The notes under the pieces: generated by a model
What the model was told of the DNA's origin: nothing
Databases searched by the model: none
What the model saw: only the letters and a program-made list of their open reading frames with translations
Made by a program: the position numbers and the translations under genes
Assembly (NCBI RefSeq): GCF_903652925.1
Contig: NZ_CAHLAR010000003.1
Coordinates: forward strand, 1 to 64,000
DNA: 64,000 nt
From: Achromobacter anxifer
Lineage (GTDB): Bacteria; Pseudomonadota; Gammaproteobacteria; Burkholderiales; Burkholderiaceae_B
Direction of reading: 5' to 3'
Shown: positions 9,103 through 17,504 of the stretch, piece by piece
How positions within the stretch are numbered: position 1 is the stretch's first letter
Layout: every line of letters begins with the position of its first letter

Positions 9103-9744
9103 TTACTTATTCGGTTGCGGCGTGATGCGCAGGTAGGGGCGCACGGCCTTGTAGCCCTTCGGGAACTTCTGCTTGATCACGGCCTCGTCCTGCAGCGACG
9201 GGACAATGATCACGTCGTCGCCGTCCTCCCAGTTGACCGGCGTGGCCACGCTGTGGCTGTCGGTCAGCTGCAGCGAATCGATGACGCGCAGGATCTCGTT
9301 GAAGTTGCGGCCGGTGTTGGCCGGATAGGTGATGGTCAGGCGCACCTTCTTGTTGGGATCGATGATGAACACCGAGCGCACGGTCAGCGTGGCGTTGGCG
9401 TTCGGGTGGATCATGTCGTAGAGCTCGGACACCTTGCGGTCCTTGTCCGCCAGGATCGGGAAATTGACCTTGGTGGACTGCGTGTCGTTGATGTCCTCGA
9501 TCCACTTGGTATGCGAATCGGCGCCGTCGACCGACAGGGCCAGCACCTTCACGTTGCGCTTGGCGAACTCGTCGGCCAGCTTGGCGGTGTAGCCCAGTTC
9601 GGTGGTGCAGACGGGCGTGAAATCGGCCGGGTGCGAGAAAAGAACACCCCAGCTGTTGCCCAGATACTCATGGAAGCGGATCGGGCCGGCCGAGGATTCC
9701 TGTTCGAAATCAGGGGCGGTGTCGCCCAGGCGTAGATGACTCAT
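9103..9744 (-). CDS. 1-Cys peroxiredoxin (Prx6/LsfA type)
   Basis: A 213-residue peroxiredoxin reducing H2O2 and organic peroxides in the cytoplasm. The peroxidatic cysteine is Cys46 in PADFTPVCTTE. The long C-terminal domain (GRNFNEILRVIDSLQLTD and onward) and the absence of a resolving cysteine mark the 1-Cys Prx6 group. The Pseudomonas member LsfA is known from sulfate-starvation responses, which suits the position directly upstream of the sulfate operon. It is probably monocistronic, since a strong terminator follows. A GC-rich hairpin (9780-9801) lies in its upstream region. Confidence 0.93.
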   Translation of the reverse strand: MSHLRLGDTAPDFEQESSAGPIRFHEYLGNSWGVLFSHPADFTPVCTTELGYTAKLADEFAKRNVKVLALSVDGADSHTKWIEDINDTQSTKVNFPILADKDRKVSELYDMIHPNANATLTVRSVFIIDPNKKVRLTITYPANTGRNFNEILRVIDSLQLTDSHSVATPVNWEDGDDVIIVPSLQDEAVIKQKFPKGYKAVRPYLRITPQPNK

Positions 9745-9779
9745 GATGTCTCCTGTGTGCGGATTCAGGTTGGGGGCTG

Positions 9780-9801
9780 GCCGCCCGTCGCGGCGGGCGG
9801 C
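9780..9801. other. GC-rich inverted repeat upstream of the peroxiredoxin gene
   Basis: GCCGCCCG (9780-9787) and CGGGCGGC (9794-9801) form a perfect 8-bp stem with a 6-base loop, 36 bases before the peroxiredoxin start. There is no T-tract on either side, so it is probably not a terminator. It could be a leader hairpin or an operator. Confidence 0.4.
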
Positions 9802-9892
9802 GCAGGAACTGCGTTTCGTGGCGAAAGCTAGCGCCTGGGAAACGATTCTTCCATCAAACCTTTAGCCGGGGAAATACGCAAGTCATATAACC

Positions 9893-11719
9893 TTATGCAA
9901 TATTCAAACCGGCGCCGCAGGCGTCCGCCACGACGCCTGCGCGCACGGCGGCGGACAGCGCCAACGCGCGCGGCAGGATATGCGCGGCATAGAACAATCC
10001 GGTCGCCAGCTTGGCCGCATGGAACGGGTCGGTGGACCCGGTGGCCTGGAGACGGCGGCAGGCCAGCACGGCGCGCGCCATCTGCCAGCCGCCATGCACC
10101 ACGCCGGCCAGCATCAGATAGGGCACGCTGCTGGAATAGACGGCCCGGATATTGCTCGGGGACTGCTCCAGGATGAATGCCACGCCGGCCTCGTAGGCCT
10201 GGATGGCGCTGTCCAGGTTGTCGCGCAGCAGGCGCAGCCCGTCGCGGTCGCCGGCGCTTGCGCGCGCGGCCTCTGCCTCGACCGCGCGCAGCGTCTCGCG
10301 CATCGCCGCGATGGCCGCATGGGCGGTGGCGCCGCCGTCGCGCTGCGTCTTGCGGCTGACCAGGTCGTTGGCCTGGATGGCGGTCGTGCCTTCGTAGATA
10401 GGCAGGATGCGCGCGTCGCGGTAGTACTGCGCCGCGCCGGTTTCCTCGATGTAGCCCATGCCGCCATGGACCTGCACGCCCAGCGACGCGACCTCGACCG
10501 CGGTCTCGGTCGAGAAGCCCTTGACGATGGGAACCATGTATTCATAAAAGGCGCGGTTGCGCGCCCGCTGCTCCGGATCCGGATGATGCGTGCCCTTGTC
10601 GTGCGCGGCCGCGGCCACATAGGACACGGCGCGAGCCGCCTCGGTCAGCGCCTTCATGGTCAACAGCATGCGCTGCACGTCGGGATGGCGCACGATAGCC
10701 ACCGGGCCGGCCGATCCTTCGACGGCCCGCCCCTGCACCCGCTCCTGCGCGTAGGCCAGGGCGTGCTGGTAGGCGCGTTCGGACACCGCGATGCCCTGCT
10801 GCCCCACCGAGTAGCGGGCGGCGTTCATCATGACGAACATGTATTCCAGGCCGCGGTTCTGCTCCCCGACCAGATAGCCGATGGCGCCCTCGCCCACCTC
10901 GCCCTTGCCCGATCCGTACAACAGCACGGCGGTGGGGCTGCCATGTATGCCCAGCTTGTGCTCCAGCGACGCGCACCACACGTCGTTGCGCTTGCCCAGG
11001 CTGCCGTCGGGCTGCACCAGGAACTTGGGCACGATGAAAAGCGAAATGCCCTTCACGCCGGCTGGCGCATCCGGCGTGCGCGCCAGCACCAGGTGGATGA
11101 TGTTCTCGGCCAGGTCGTGGTCTCCATACGTGATGAAGATCTTCTGGCCGCTCAGCCGGTAGCTGCCGTCGTCCTGCTTCACCGCGCGCGTCGTCACCAG
11201 CGCCAGGTCCGAACCGGCCTGCGGCTCGGTGAGATTCATGGTGCCGGTCCACTTGCCGCCTATCAGCTGGGGCACGTACTGCTTGCGCTGCGCCTCCGAT
11301 CCCACGGTCAGCAAGGCCTCGATCACGCCGTCCGTCAGCATCGGGCACAAGGAAAACGCCAGGCTGGCCGCCTGGATGTTCTCGCCCGGCGCCGCCGCGA
11401 CCAGCTTGGGCAGTCCCTGTCCGCCCCAGGCCGCGGGGTGCTGCAAGCCCTGCCAGCCGCCCGCCGCGTAGTCCTTGAACCCCTGCGCGTAACCCGGCGT
11501 CGTGGTGACCTGGCCGTCCCGCCACACCGGCGGATGCGTATCCCCGGCCACGTTCAGCGGCGCCACGGCCTGTTCGACGAAGCGGCCGTTCTCTTCCAGG
11601 ATGGCGTCCACCAGGTCCGGCGTCACCTCCTCGAAGCCGGGCAGCTTCAGGACCTCATCGAGCCCGGCCAGCTCCTTCAAGGCAAAGCGGAAGTCCTGCA
11701 GCGGGGTTACGTAGGGCAT
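9893..11719 (-). CDS. Acyl-CoA dehydrogenase, long (DmdC/AidB-like) form
   Basis: A 608-residue FAD enzyme forming a trans-2-enoyl-CoA from an acyl-CoA. The FAD/substrate motif MNLTEPQAGSDLALV is near residue 165. The C-terminal GGMGYIEETG...IYEGTTAIQ block carries the usual catalytic Glu of YEGT. About 130 further residues beyond this make the long form seen in 3-methylmercaptopropionyl-CoA and related dehydrogenases. It is the last gene of a four-gene operon (CoA-transferase, crotonase, Bug receptor, this gene), 10 bases after the receptor. The substrate is not deducible. Confidence 0.9.
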   Translation of the reverse strand: MPYVTPLQDFRFALKELAGLDEVLKLPGFEEVTPDLVDAILEENGRFVEQAVAPLNVAGDTHPPVWRDGQVTTTPGYAQGFKDYAAGGWQGLQHPAAWGGQGLPKLVAAAPGENIQAASLAFSLCPMLTDGVIEALLTVGSEAQRKQYVPQLIGGKWTGTMNLTEPQAGSDLALVTTRAVKQDDGSYRLSGQKIFITYGDHDLAENIIHLVLARTPDAPAGVKGISLFIVPKFLVQPDGSLGKRNDVWCASLEHKLGIHGSPTAVLLYGSGKGEVGEGAIGYLVGEQNRGLEYMFVMMNAARYSVGQQGIAVSERAYQHALAYAQERVQGRAVEGSAGPVAIVRHPDVQRMLLTMKALTEAARAVSYVAAAAHDKGTHHPDPEQRARNRAFYEYMVPIVKGFSTETAVEVASLGVQVHGGMGYIEETGAAQYYRDARILPIYEGTTAIQANDLVSRKTQRDGGATAHAAIAAMRETLRAVEAEAARASAGDRDGLRLLRDNLDSAIQAYEAGVAFILEQSPSNIRAVYSSSVPYLMLAGVVHGGWQMARAVLACRRLQATGSTDPFHAAKLATGLFYAAHILPRALALSAAVRAGVVADACGAGLNIA

Positions 11720-11729
11720 GTTGTCTCCG

Positions 11730-12704
11730 TCAATTGGCAGTCTCTAGGCTTTCTCTGGCCAATCTTAAACCCTTGCTTCCCTCCTTGCGGGCGTAGTCCC
11801 CGAACGCGGCCAACGATGCGGACGGCGTCACTTCCTCATAGCCTGCCGCCATGCCCTGCTGCACGTCGGACAGCGCCAGCACCTCGTTGCTGGCCTTGAA
11901 CAGCGTATCCAGCACTTCCGGCGGCGTGCCCTTGGGAGCATAGATGCCCCACCAGTTTGAAACATCGTAGCCGGGCACCGTCCGTGCGATGGGCGGATAG
12001 GGCAACAGCCGCGAGGGCTGGCCGGACGTGACCGCCAGCGCCACCACCTTGCCGGTATCGATCACCGACTTGGCCGAAGGCGCCGTGGCGAACGAGATGT
12101 CGGTGTCGCCGGCCGCCACCGATTGCGCCGCCGCGGCGCCTCCCTTGAAGGGGATATGCATCAGCTTCACGCCGGCAAGCGTCATGAACTCGACCGCCGC
12201 CAGGTGCGTGATGACGCCGTTGCCGGACGAGGCGACATTGATGGATCCCGGCCTGCTCTTGGCGCGGTCGATCAAGTCCTGCACGCTTTTCAGCCCCAGC
12301 TTCGCGTTCGCGATCAACACCATGGGGCCGGTGGTGAGCTGCGCCACGGGCACGAAGCTGTCCGGCGTGTAGTCCACCTTGTACAGCGCGCTGTCGCTGC
12401 CCATGACGCTGGAATTTCCCAGGTACAGCGTGTAGCCGTCGGGCGCGGCGCGCGCGGCAAGGCTGGCGCCAATCGTCGACCCCGCGCCTGGGCGGTTTTC
12501 GACGACGACAGGCTGCTTCAGCTGCCTGGCAAGCGCATTCGCGTAAACGCGGCCCACCTGATCCGCCCCGCCACCGGGCGGAAATCCGATCACCAACGTC
12601 AAGGGCTTGGCGGGGTACGGGGCTGCGGCATGCGCCCAGGGCATCGCGGACAGGGTGGCAGCGGCGACAAGCGCGGCGCCGCAGGCAGCAATAGCGGATT
12701 TCAT
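11730..12704 (-). CDS. Bug-family tripartite tricarboxylate transporter receptor
   Basis: A 324-residue periplasmic binding protein. It has a signal peptide cut after AHA (about residue 26), then YPAKPLTLVIGFPPGGGADQVGR and VVVENRPGAGS, the hallmark of Bug receptors. The frame is open further upstream, but the ATG at 12704 follows AAAGGAG and starts a proper signal peptide. No TctA/TctB membrane genes are nearby. Its place in an acyl-CoA degradation operon suggests it binds the carboxylic acid that feeds that pathway. Confidence 0.92.
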   Translation of the reverse strand: MKSAIAACGAALVAAATLSAMPWAHAAAPYPAKPLTLVIGFPPGGGADQVGRVYANALARQLKQPVVVENRPGAGSTIGASLAARAAPDGYTLYLGNSSVMGSDSALYKVDYTPDSFVPVAQLTTGPMVLIANAKLGLKSVQDLIDRAKSRPGSINVASSGNGVITHLAAVEFMTLAGVKLMHIPFKGGAAAAQSVAAGDTDISFATAPSAKSVIDTGKVVALAVTSGQPSRLLPYPPIARTVPGYDVSNWWGIYAPKGTPPEVLDTLFKASNEVLALSDVQQGMAAGYEEVTPSASLAAFGDYARKEGSKGLRLARESLETAN

Positions 12705-12769
12705 ATTTGTCTCCTTTGGTGGAATCGGAGCCGCTTTTGGCGCGGCTCTCCGGTCATGCGCCGGCCGCT

Positions 12770-13537
12770 TCAGCAGCCGGTGAAATTCGGCGCGCGCTTT
12801 TCCTTCCACGCCTTCGCGCCTTCGGCCAGATCCTGGGATTGCTCGGAACGCAATACCGCCTGCTCGATGCCGGCCAGGTCGAGTTCGCCCCGCGCGATGC
12901 GGTTCAAGTGCGCTTTCACGCCGAACAGCGGGATCGGCGCCATCGCCGCGATCTGCGCGCTCAAGGCATCCAGCCGGGCGTGCAACTGTTCCTCCGGCAC
13001 CAGTTCGGTCAGGAATCCGATGCGCAGCATTTCGTCAGCCTTGAGTTTTTCCGCTGTGAGGAACAGTCGCTTGGCCTGGTCCAGGCCCAACCGCGTCACG
13101 TAGCGCGACATGCCCCCCGGATAGAAGTGCAGTCCCAGCCGCGTGGCCGGCATGAACATGTCGGCCTGCGGCGTGCCGATGCGGAAATCGCAGGCCAGGC
13201 ACAGATCGGTGCCGCCGCCATAGGCCCCGCCCTGCACCGCAGCGATCGTCACGGGCCGCGCCGCCTCGATCAGGTCCATGGTCTGGCCGAAGTAGAGGGA
13301 GCTGGGCGCGTTGTCCGAAGCCAGCGACGATATGTCATAGCCGCTGCAGAAGTACTTGCCCTCGGACTGGAAGCGCAGCACCCGTACCGCGTCGTCCTCA
13401 TTGACCCTGTCCAGATGCTCCCTGAGCACGGCCAGATCCTGCGGGGCCAGCCGGTTGGCGTGGCCGGGCCGGCGCAAGAGGATCGTCGCGACGTGTCCGT
13501 CGACGGACAGGCTGGGCGTATCGGCCGGCGCGGTCAT
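12770..13537 (-). CDS. Enoyl-CoA hydratase/isomerase family protein
   Basis: A 255-residue crotonase-fold protein with the oxyanion-hole segments KYFCSGYDIS (61-70) and VQGGAYGGGTDLCLACDFRI (101-120). The two glutamates that hydrate enoyl-CoA in classical crotonases are not seen: the first position is Asp111 and the second region reads LGLHFYPGG. It may therefore be an isomerase, hydrolase or lyase instead of a hydratase. The ATG overlaps the upstream CoA-transferase stop by 4 bases (ATGA), which fixes the start. Confidence 0.88.
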   Translation of the reverse strand: MTAPADTPSLSVDGHVATILLRRPGHANRLAPQDLAVLREHLDRVNEDDAVRVLRFQSEGKYFCSGYDISSLASDNAPSSLYFGQTMDLIEAARPVTIAAVQGGAYGGGTDLCLACDFRIGTPQADMFMPATRLGLHFYPGGMSRYVTRLGLDQAKRLFLTAEKLKADEMLRIGFLTELVPEEQLHARLDALSAQIAAMAPIPLFGVKAHLNRIARGELDLAGIEQAVLRSEQSQDLAEGAKAWKEKRAPNFTGC

Positions 13538-14739
13538 GCCGGAACCTCTGCCTGATGCGCCACGCCCTCGGCCAGCAAACGATCGATCTCGGCCTGCGCC
13601 ATCCCGTAGCGCGCGAAGACCTCGCGCGTGTGCTGGCCGAAGACGGGCGGAGCGCGGCGGCTGGCCGCCTGCGCGCCGCTCAGGCCCAGGGGCAGATCCA
13701 CCTGCCGCAATTCGCCCAGCAGCGGGTGGCCCAGGGTGCGCACCAGTCCGCAAGCCTGCACCTGGGCATCGGCGAACACGTCTTCAAGGGTGTTGATGGG
13801 CCCTGCCGGAATGCCGCCGTCGATCATCAGCGCGGTCCACTCCATGCGCGTCTTGCGCTTGAGCCCAGCCTCCAGCTCCTGCTTCAAGGCATAGCGATGC
13901 TGCATGCGCTCGGCATTGGTGAGGAAGCGCTCGTCGGACGCGAGGTGCGGGAGCCCGAGTATGTTGCACAGCCTGACCCACATCGCCTGGGTCGCGGGCG
14001 CCAGGTTGAGCGGGCCGTCCGCGGTCTCGAAGGTGCCGTAGGGCGCGATGACCGGGTGCACGTTGCCGCAGGGTTCGGGGACCTCTCCCTTGCTGAGATA
14101 GCGCTGGCCCTGGACGCTGAGCAGCGCCATGAGGCCCGCCAGCAGCGAGGTTTCCACATGCTGTCCGAGTCCGGTCGAGGCGCGCTGCGCGACGGCGGAC
14201 AGGATGCCGATCGTCAGCCACATGCCCGCGGTCAGGTCGCCAACGGCCACGCCCACCCGCGTCGGTCCCGACTCCGGCGTGCCCGTAAGGCTCATGAAGC
14301 CGGAATAGCCTTGCGCAACCTGGTCGAACCCGGCCCAGTCCCGCGCCGGCCCCTTGCTGCCGAAGCCGGAAATCGACGCCATGATCAGGCCCGGGTGTTC
14401 TGCCGCCAGCGACTCGTATCCCAGGCCCATGCTGTCCATCGTGCCGACCTTGAAGTTCTCGACCACGATGTCGGACGCCAGGGCCAGCTTGCGCAGCAGT
14501 GCCAGCCCTTCAGGCTTGCGGAAGTCCACGCCTATGCCTTGCTTGCTGCGGTTGGCACTAAGATAATAAACACTTATGTCTTTATCGAAAGGGCCCCACT
14601 GCCGCGCCATCTCGCCCGCAGGCATGGGTTCCACCTTGACGACCTCGGCGCCCAGGTCCCCAAGAATCATTGTGCAGAAGGGCCCGGACAACGCGCGGGT
14701 CAAATCCAGCACCTTCAGCCCTGCCAGCGGCAGACTCAT
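13534..14739 (-). CDS. CaiB/BaiF family CoA-transferase
   Basis: A 401-residue family III CoA-transferase that moves CoA between carboxylic acids. It begins MSLPLAGLKVLDLTRALSGPFCTM, has LGDLGAEVVKVE, the NRSKQGIGVDF segment and VAVGDLTAGMW, where the aspartate is the expected acyl-carrying residue. The start at 14739 has AAGGGAG ahead of it; a longer frame to 14814 would run into the LysR operators. It is the first gene of the operon and is divergent from the LysR gene. Confidence 0.93.
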   Translation of the reverse strand: MSLPLAGLKVLDLTRALSGPFCTMILGDLGAEVVKVEPMPAGEMARQWGPFDKDISVYYLSANRSKQGIGVDFRKPEGLALLRKLALASDIVVENFKVGTMDSMGLGYESLAAEHPGLIMASISGFGSKGPARDWAGFDQVAQGYSGFMSLTGTPESGPTRVGVAVGDLTAGMWLTIGILSAVAQRASTGLGQHVETSLLAGLMALLSVQGQRYLSKGEVPEPCGNVHPVIAPYGTFETADGPLNLAPATQAMWVRLCNILGLPHLASDERFLTNAERMQHRYALKQELEAGLKRKTRMEWTALMIDGGIPAGPINTLEDVFADAQVQACGLVRTLGHPLLGELRQVDLPLGLSGAQAASRRAPPVFGQHTREVFARYGMAQAEIDRLLAEGVAHQAEVPA

Positions 14740-14791
14740 GTTCGTTCTCCCTTGATGCGAGGCCCATTCTAGGCAGTGCACCAAGAGCACC

Positions 14792-14831
14792 GAAAATACT
14801 ATTTTCCGATCCATTCATAAGATTTTCTTAT
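14792..14831. promoter_or_regulatory. Two LysR-type operators in a divergent promoter
   Basis: Two perfect 6-bp inverted repeats with 3-base spacers: GAAAAT-ACT-ATTTTC (14792-14806) and ATAAGA-TTT-TCTTAT (14817-14831). The second fits the LysR rule T-N11-A. Their centres are 25 bp apart, on about the same face of the helix. The second ends 3 bases before the LysR start codon. This is the layout of a LysR recognition site plus activation site, with autoregulation likely. Confidence 0.7.
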
Positions 14832-14834
14832 TCC

Positions 14835-15770
14835 ATGAATCTGCGCCAACTCAAGTACTTCGTCCGCGTCGTCGAAATGCGCAACATGACCCGCGCCGCC
14901 GAAAGCCTGCACGTGGCGCAGCCGGCGCTCAGCCAGCAGATGGCGCTGCTGGAGGAAAGCCTGGGGGTGTCATTGCTGGTGCGGGGCGTCAAGGGCGCGC
15001 AGCCCACCGCGGAAGGCCTGCTGCTGTACCGGCATGCGCAAACCATCCTGCGCCAGGTCGACAGCACCCGCAGCCTGCTGTCCAAGACCGCGGATCAGGT
15101 CACCGGCACCGTGTCGATCGGGCTGGCCTCCAGCACCGCCCGCATCCTGGCCCTGCCGCTGATGCGCCGCGCCAAGGCGGAGCTGCCGTCGGTGGTGCTG
15201 GAAATCGTCGACGTGCCCAGCGCCGACCTGACCAAACTGGTCCTGCAGGGCCGCATCGATTTCTCCCTGTCGCCGGACCAGCAGCCCATGCAGGGCCTGC
15301 TACGCACGCCATTCCTGCGCGAAAGCCTGTTCCTGCTGGCCCACTCCAGCGTGGCGCTGCCGCGCCGCAGCCTGACCATCGCCGACTTCGCCGACTTGCC
15401 GCTGGTGCTGCCCAGCCTGCCGAATACGCTGCGCGCGCGCCTGGACCATGCCTTCCTGACGGCGGGACTGACCTGCAATCTGTTCGCCGAAGCCAGCACC
15501 TCGGCCATCCTCGTGCCCGCCGTGCGCAGCGGGATGGCGGCCACGATCCTGCCCTGCTCGGCCGCGCAGCCCGAGATCGAGGAAGGCTCGATCGTGGCGC
15601 ACGCGCTGGACGACAGCCTCTCGCGCGAGCTGGTGCTGTGCGCCAGCGAGAGCCAGCCTCCGACGCCCGCAGTAAGCCAGGTCATGGCCTTGTGCAAGGA
15701 CGAAATAAAACGCCTGATCGACGATCAGGCGTGGCAGGGATGCGCGCTGCTGCAGCGGGGTCCGCGCTAG
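14835..15770 (+). CDS. LysR-family transcriptional regulator
   Basis: A 311-residue LysR regulator. The N-terminal winged helix-turn-helix MNLRQLKYFVRVVEMRNMTRAAESLHVAQPALSQQM is canonical, followed by a ligand-binding domain from about residue 90. The start at 14835 gives the exact LysR N-terminus. It is divergent from the CoA-transferase operon and so probably controls it, with an acyl-CoA or free acid as ligand (inference). Its 3' end overlaps the convergent AspT gene by 4 bases and contains that operon's terminator on the other strand. Confidence 0.94.
   Translation: MNLRQLKYFVRVVEMRNMTRAAESLHVAQPALSQQMALLEESLGVSLLVRGVKGAQPTAEGLLLYRHAQTILRQVDSTRSLLSKTADQVTGTVSIGLASSTARILALPLMRRAKAELPSVVLEIVDVPSADLTKLVLQGRIDFSLSPDQQPMQGLLRTPFLRESLFLLAHSSVALPRRSLTIADFADLPLVLPSLPNTLRARLDHAFLTAGLTCNLFAEASTSAILVPAVRSGMAATILPCSAAQPEIEEGSIVAHALDDSLSRELVLCASESQPPTPAVSQVMALCKDEIKRLIDDQAWQGCALLQRGPR
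15703..15731 (-). terminator. Terminator of the aspartate operon, inside the LysR gene
   Basis: On the minus strand a 10-bp stem (CGCCTGATCG 15711-15720 with CGATCAGGCG 15722-15731, one-base centre) is followed directly by TTTTATTT. It lies 35 bases after the AspT stop and within the last codons of the convergent LysR gene. Read on the plus strand it has no T-tract, so it should act on the minus strand only. Confidence 0.8.
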
Positions 15771-17467
15771 GCCAGATGGTGCGCCAGCGACACAATGATG
15801 GGGCCCAGCACCGGCAGCAGCACGTTGGCGATGGCATAGGTCACCGTATAGCCCAGCAGCGGCACGGAGCTGCCGCTGGACGTCAGGATGGCGCTGATGG
15901 CCGGCGTGCTGACGTGCTGGCCGGCAATCGCGCCGACCAGCAGGGGGCCTTCGATCTTCAGGATTTTGTGGCCCAGCCATAGCGACAGGCAGGCCGGTCC
16001 CAGCGACACCAGCAGGCCTATCAGCGGCAGCACCGCGCCATGCTCCTTGATCAGCGAGATGGCCTCGGGCCCCGCGGACAGGCCGACGCAGGCCACGAAC
16101 ACCGCCAGCCCCAGATCCTTCAACAACTGCACCGCATGGTCCGGCATATGGCCCAGCGCGGGGCGCTTGGCGTTGATCCAGCCGCACACCAGGCCGCTGA
16201 CCAGCGCCCCGCCGCCGCTGCCCAGCGACACGGGGATGCCCCAGAGCCGTGCGCTCAGGCTGCCGATCAGCAGGCCGGCCAGGATGCCGAACGCCAGGAA
16301 CACCAGGTCGGTCACGCCGCTGCGGCGCAACTCATTGCCCAGCGCCGCGCCGGCCTGCGACAGTTCAGGCTCCGCGCCGACCAACGTGACCAGATCGCCG
16401 TACTGCACCACGGTGGACGGCGTGATCGGCAGCGCATGGCCCGAACGCACGATGGACTGCAGGAACACGCCGCGCGCGCGCTGCGCGTTCGGCCGCTTCG
16501 CCAGTTCGCCGACGGTATGGCCGTTAACGGCCTTCTTGCTGACGATGACCGCCAGCTCCTGCAGCTGCAGGTCATCGGCATGCGCCTCCGGCAGCTGGAT
16601 CTCGGGTCCGATGACCGTGCCCGCGCGTAGCGCGAAGCGGCGCAGGCCCAGCACCACCACGATGTCGCCCGTGGCCAGCCTGTCCTCGGGCGTGGCGTCC
16701 ACCGCCTCGCCATTGCGCAGGATGCGGCTGATGACGGTGCGCCCGCCCAGCTCGGCCTCCACTTCGCCCACGCTTTTGCCGTCGGCGTCCTTGACCACGT
16801 GCGAGCGGCCGACCAGCCGCGGCAACGTCGGCATGTTCACTTCCTCGCTGTCGCCGCTCGTCGCCCCCAGTTTTTGCTCCAGCGCCTTGGAGGCTTCGCG
16901 CAGATTCATGCGCAGCAGCGCCGGCGCGATCTGGCTGGTAAAGAAGACGATGCTGATCAGACCCACCAGATAGGTCAGCGTGTAGGCCGTGGCGATATTG
17001 GCCTCCATGCGCTGGACCTCGGCGTCCGCCAGCCCCAGGTGCTTGAGCGCCTCGGCGGCGGTGCCGACCACGGCGGACTCGGTGGCCGCGCCGGCGGCCA
17101 GGCCGGCCGCGGTGCCGGCATCCAGGCCGAACAGCGGCACCGCGGTCAACACGATGGTCAGCACCAGCAGGGCCTCGACCAGCGGCAGCGCGATGTACCG
17201 CAGGCTGGAGCGGTTCAGGTTGGCGAAGAACTGCGGCCCGCCCGAATACCCCATGGCGAAAATGAACAGGGCGAATGCGACATCCTTCAGGTCGCCGCGC
17301 ATCTGGCAACCCGTCTGGCCGATCAGCAGGGCGACGATGAGTGTGCCGCACACTCCGCCCAGCTGGATCGGCCCGACTTTCAGCTTGCCGATCAGGTATC
17401 CCAAGCCCACCGTCACGAACAGCACTGCGATGGGAACGCTATTGAAAAACCCGACGGTGCAAGTCAT
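15767..17467 (-). CDS. aspT: AspT-type aspartate:alanine antiporter (AAE family), copy 1
   Basis: A 566-residue membrane antiporter. It has two hydrophobic halves of about five helices each (residues 10-185 and 390-566) that flank a cytosolic region with two TrkA-C-like domains (about 205-380). Each half carries the conserved GxxxG/ATESAVVG and GQHVSTPAISAI segments of the AAE family. Exchange of aspartate for alanine next to aspartate 4-decarboxylase generates a proton gradient, which is the known role of AspT. The gene is 37 bases after the decarboxylase. A second, diverged copy lies upstream of the decarboxylase. Confidence 0.88.
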   Translation of the reverse strand: MTCTVGFFNSVPIAVLFVTVGLGYLIGKLKVGPIQLGGVCGTLIVALLIGQTGCQMRGDLKDVAFALFIFAMGYSGGPQFFANLNRSSLRYIALPLVEALLVLTIVLTAVPLFGLDAGTAAGLAAGAATESAVVGTAAEALKHLGLADAEVQRMEANIATAYTLTYLVGLISIVFFTSQIAPALLRMNLREASKALEQKLGATSGDSEEVNMPTLPRLVGRSHVVKDADGKSVGEVEAELGGRTVISRILRNGEAVDATPEDRLATGDIVVVLGLRRFALRAGTVIGPEIQLPEAHADDLQLQELAVIVSKKAVNGHTVGELAKRPNAQRARGVFLQSIVRSGHALPITPSTVVQYGDLVTLVGAEPELSQAGAALGNELRRSGVTDLVFLAFGILAGLLIGSLSARLWGIPVSLGSGGGALVSGLVCGWINAKRPALGHMPDHAVQLLKDLGLAVFVACVGLSAGPEAISLIKEHGAVLPLIGLLVSLGPACLSLWLGHKILKIEGPLLVGAIAGQHVSTPAISAILTSSGSSVPLLGYTVTYAIANVLLPVLGPIIVSLAHHLA

Positions 17468-17504
17468 GTCGTCATGTCGCCCTGGAGGTTGATGCCTCGT
17501 CTGC

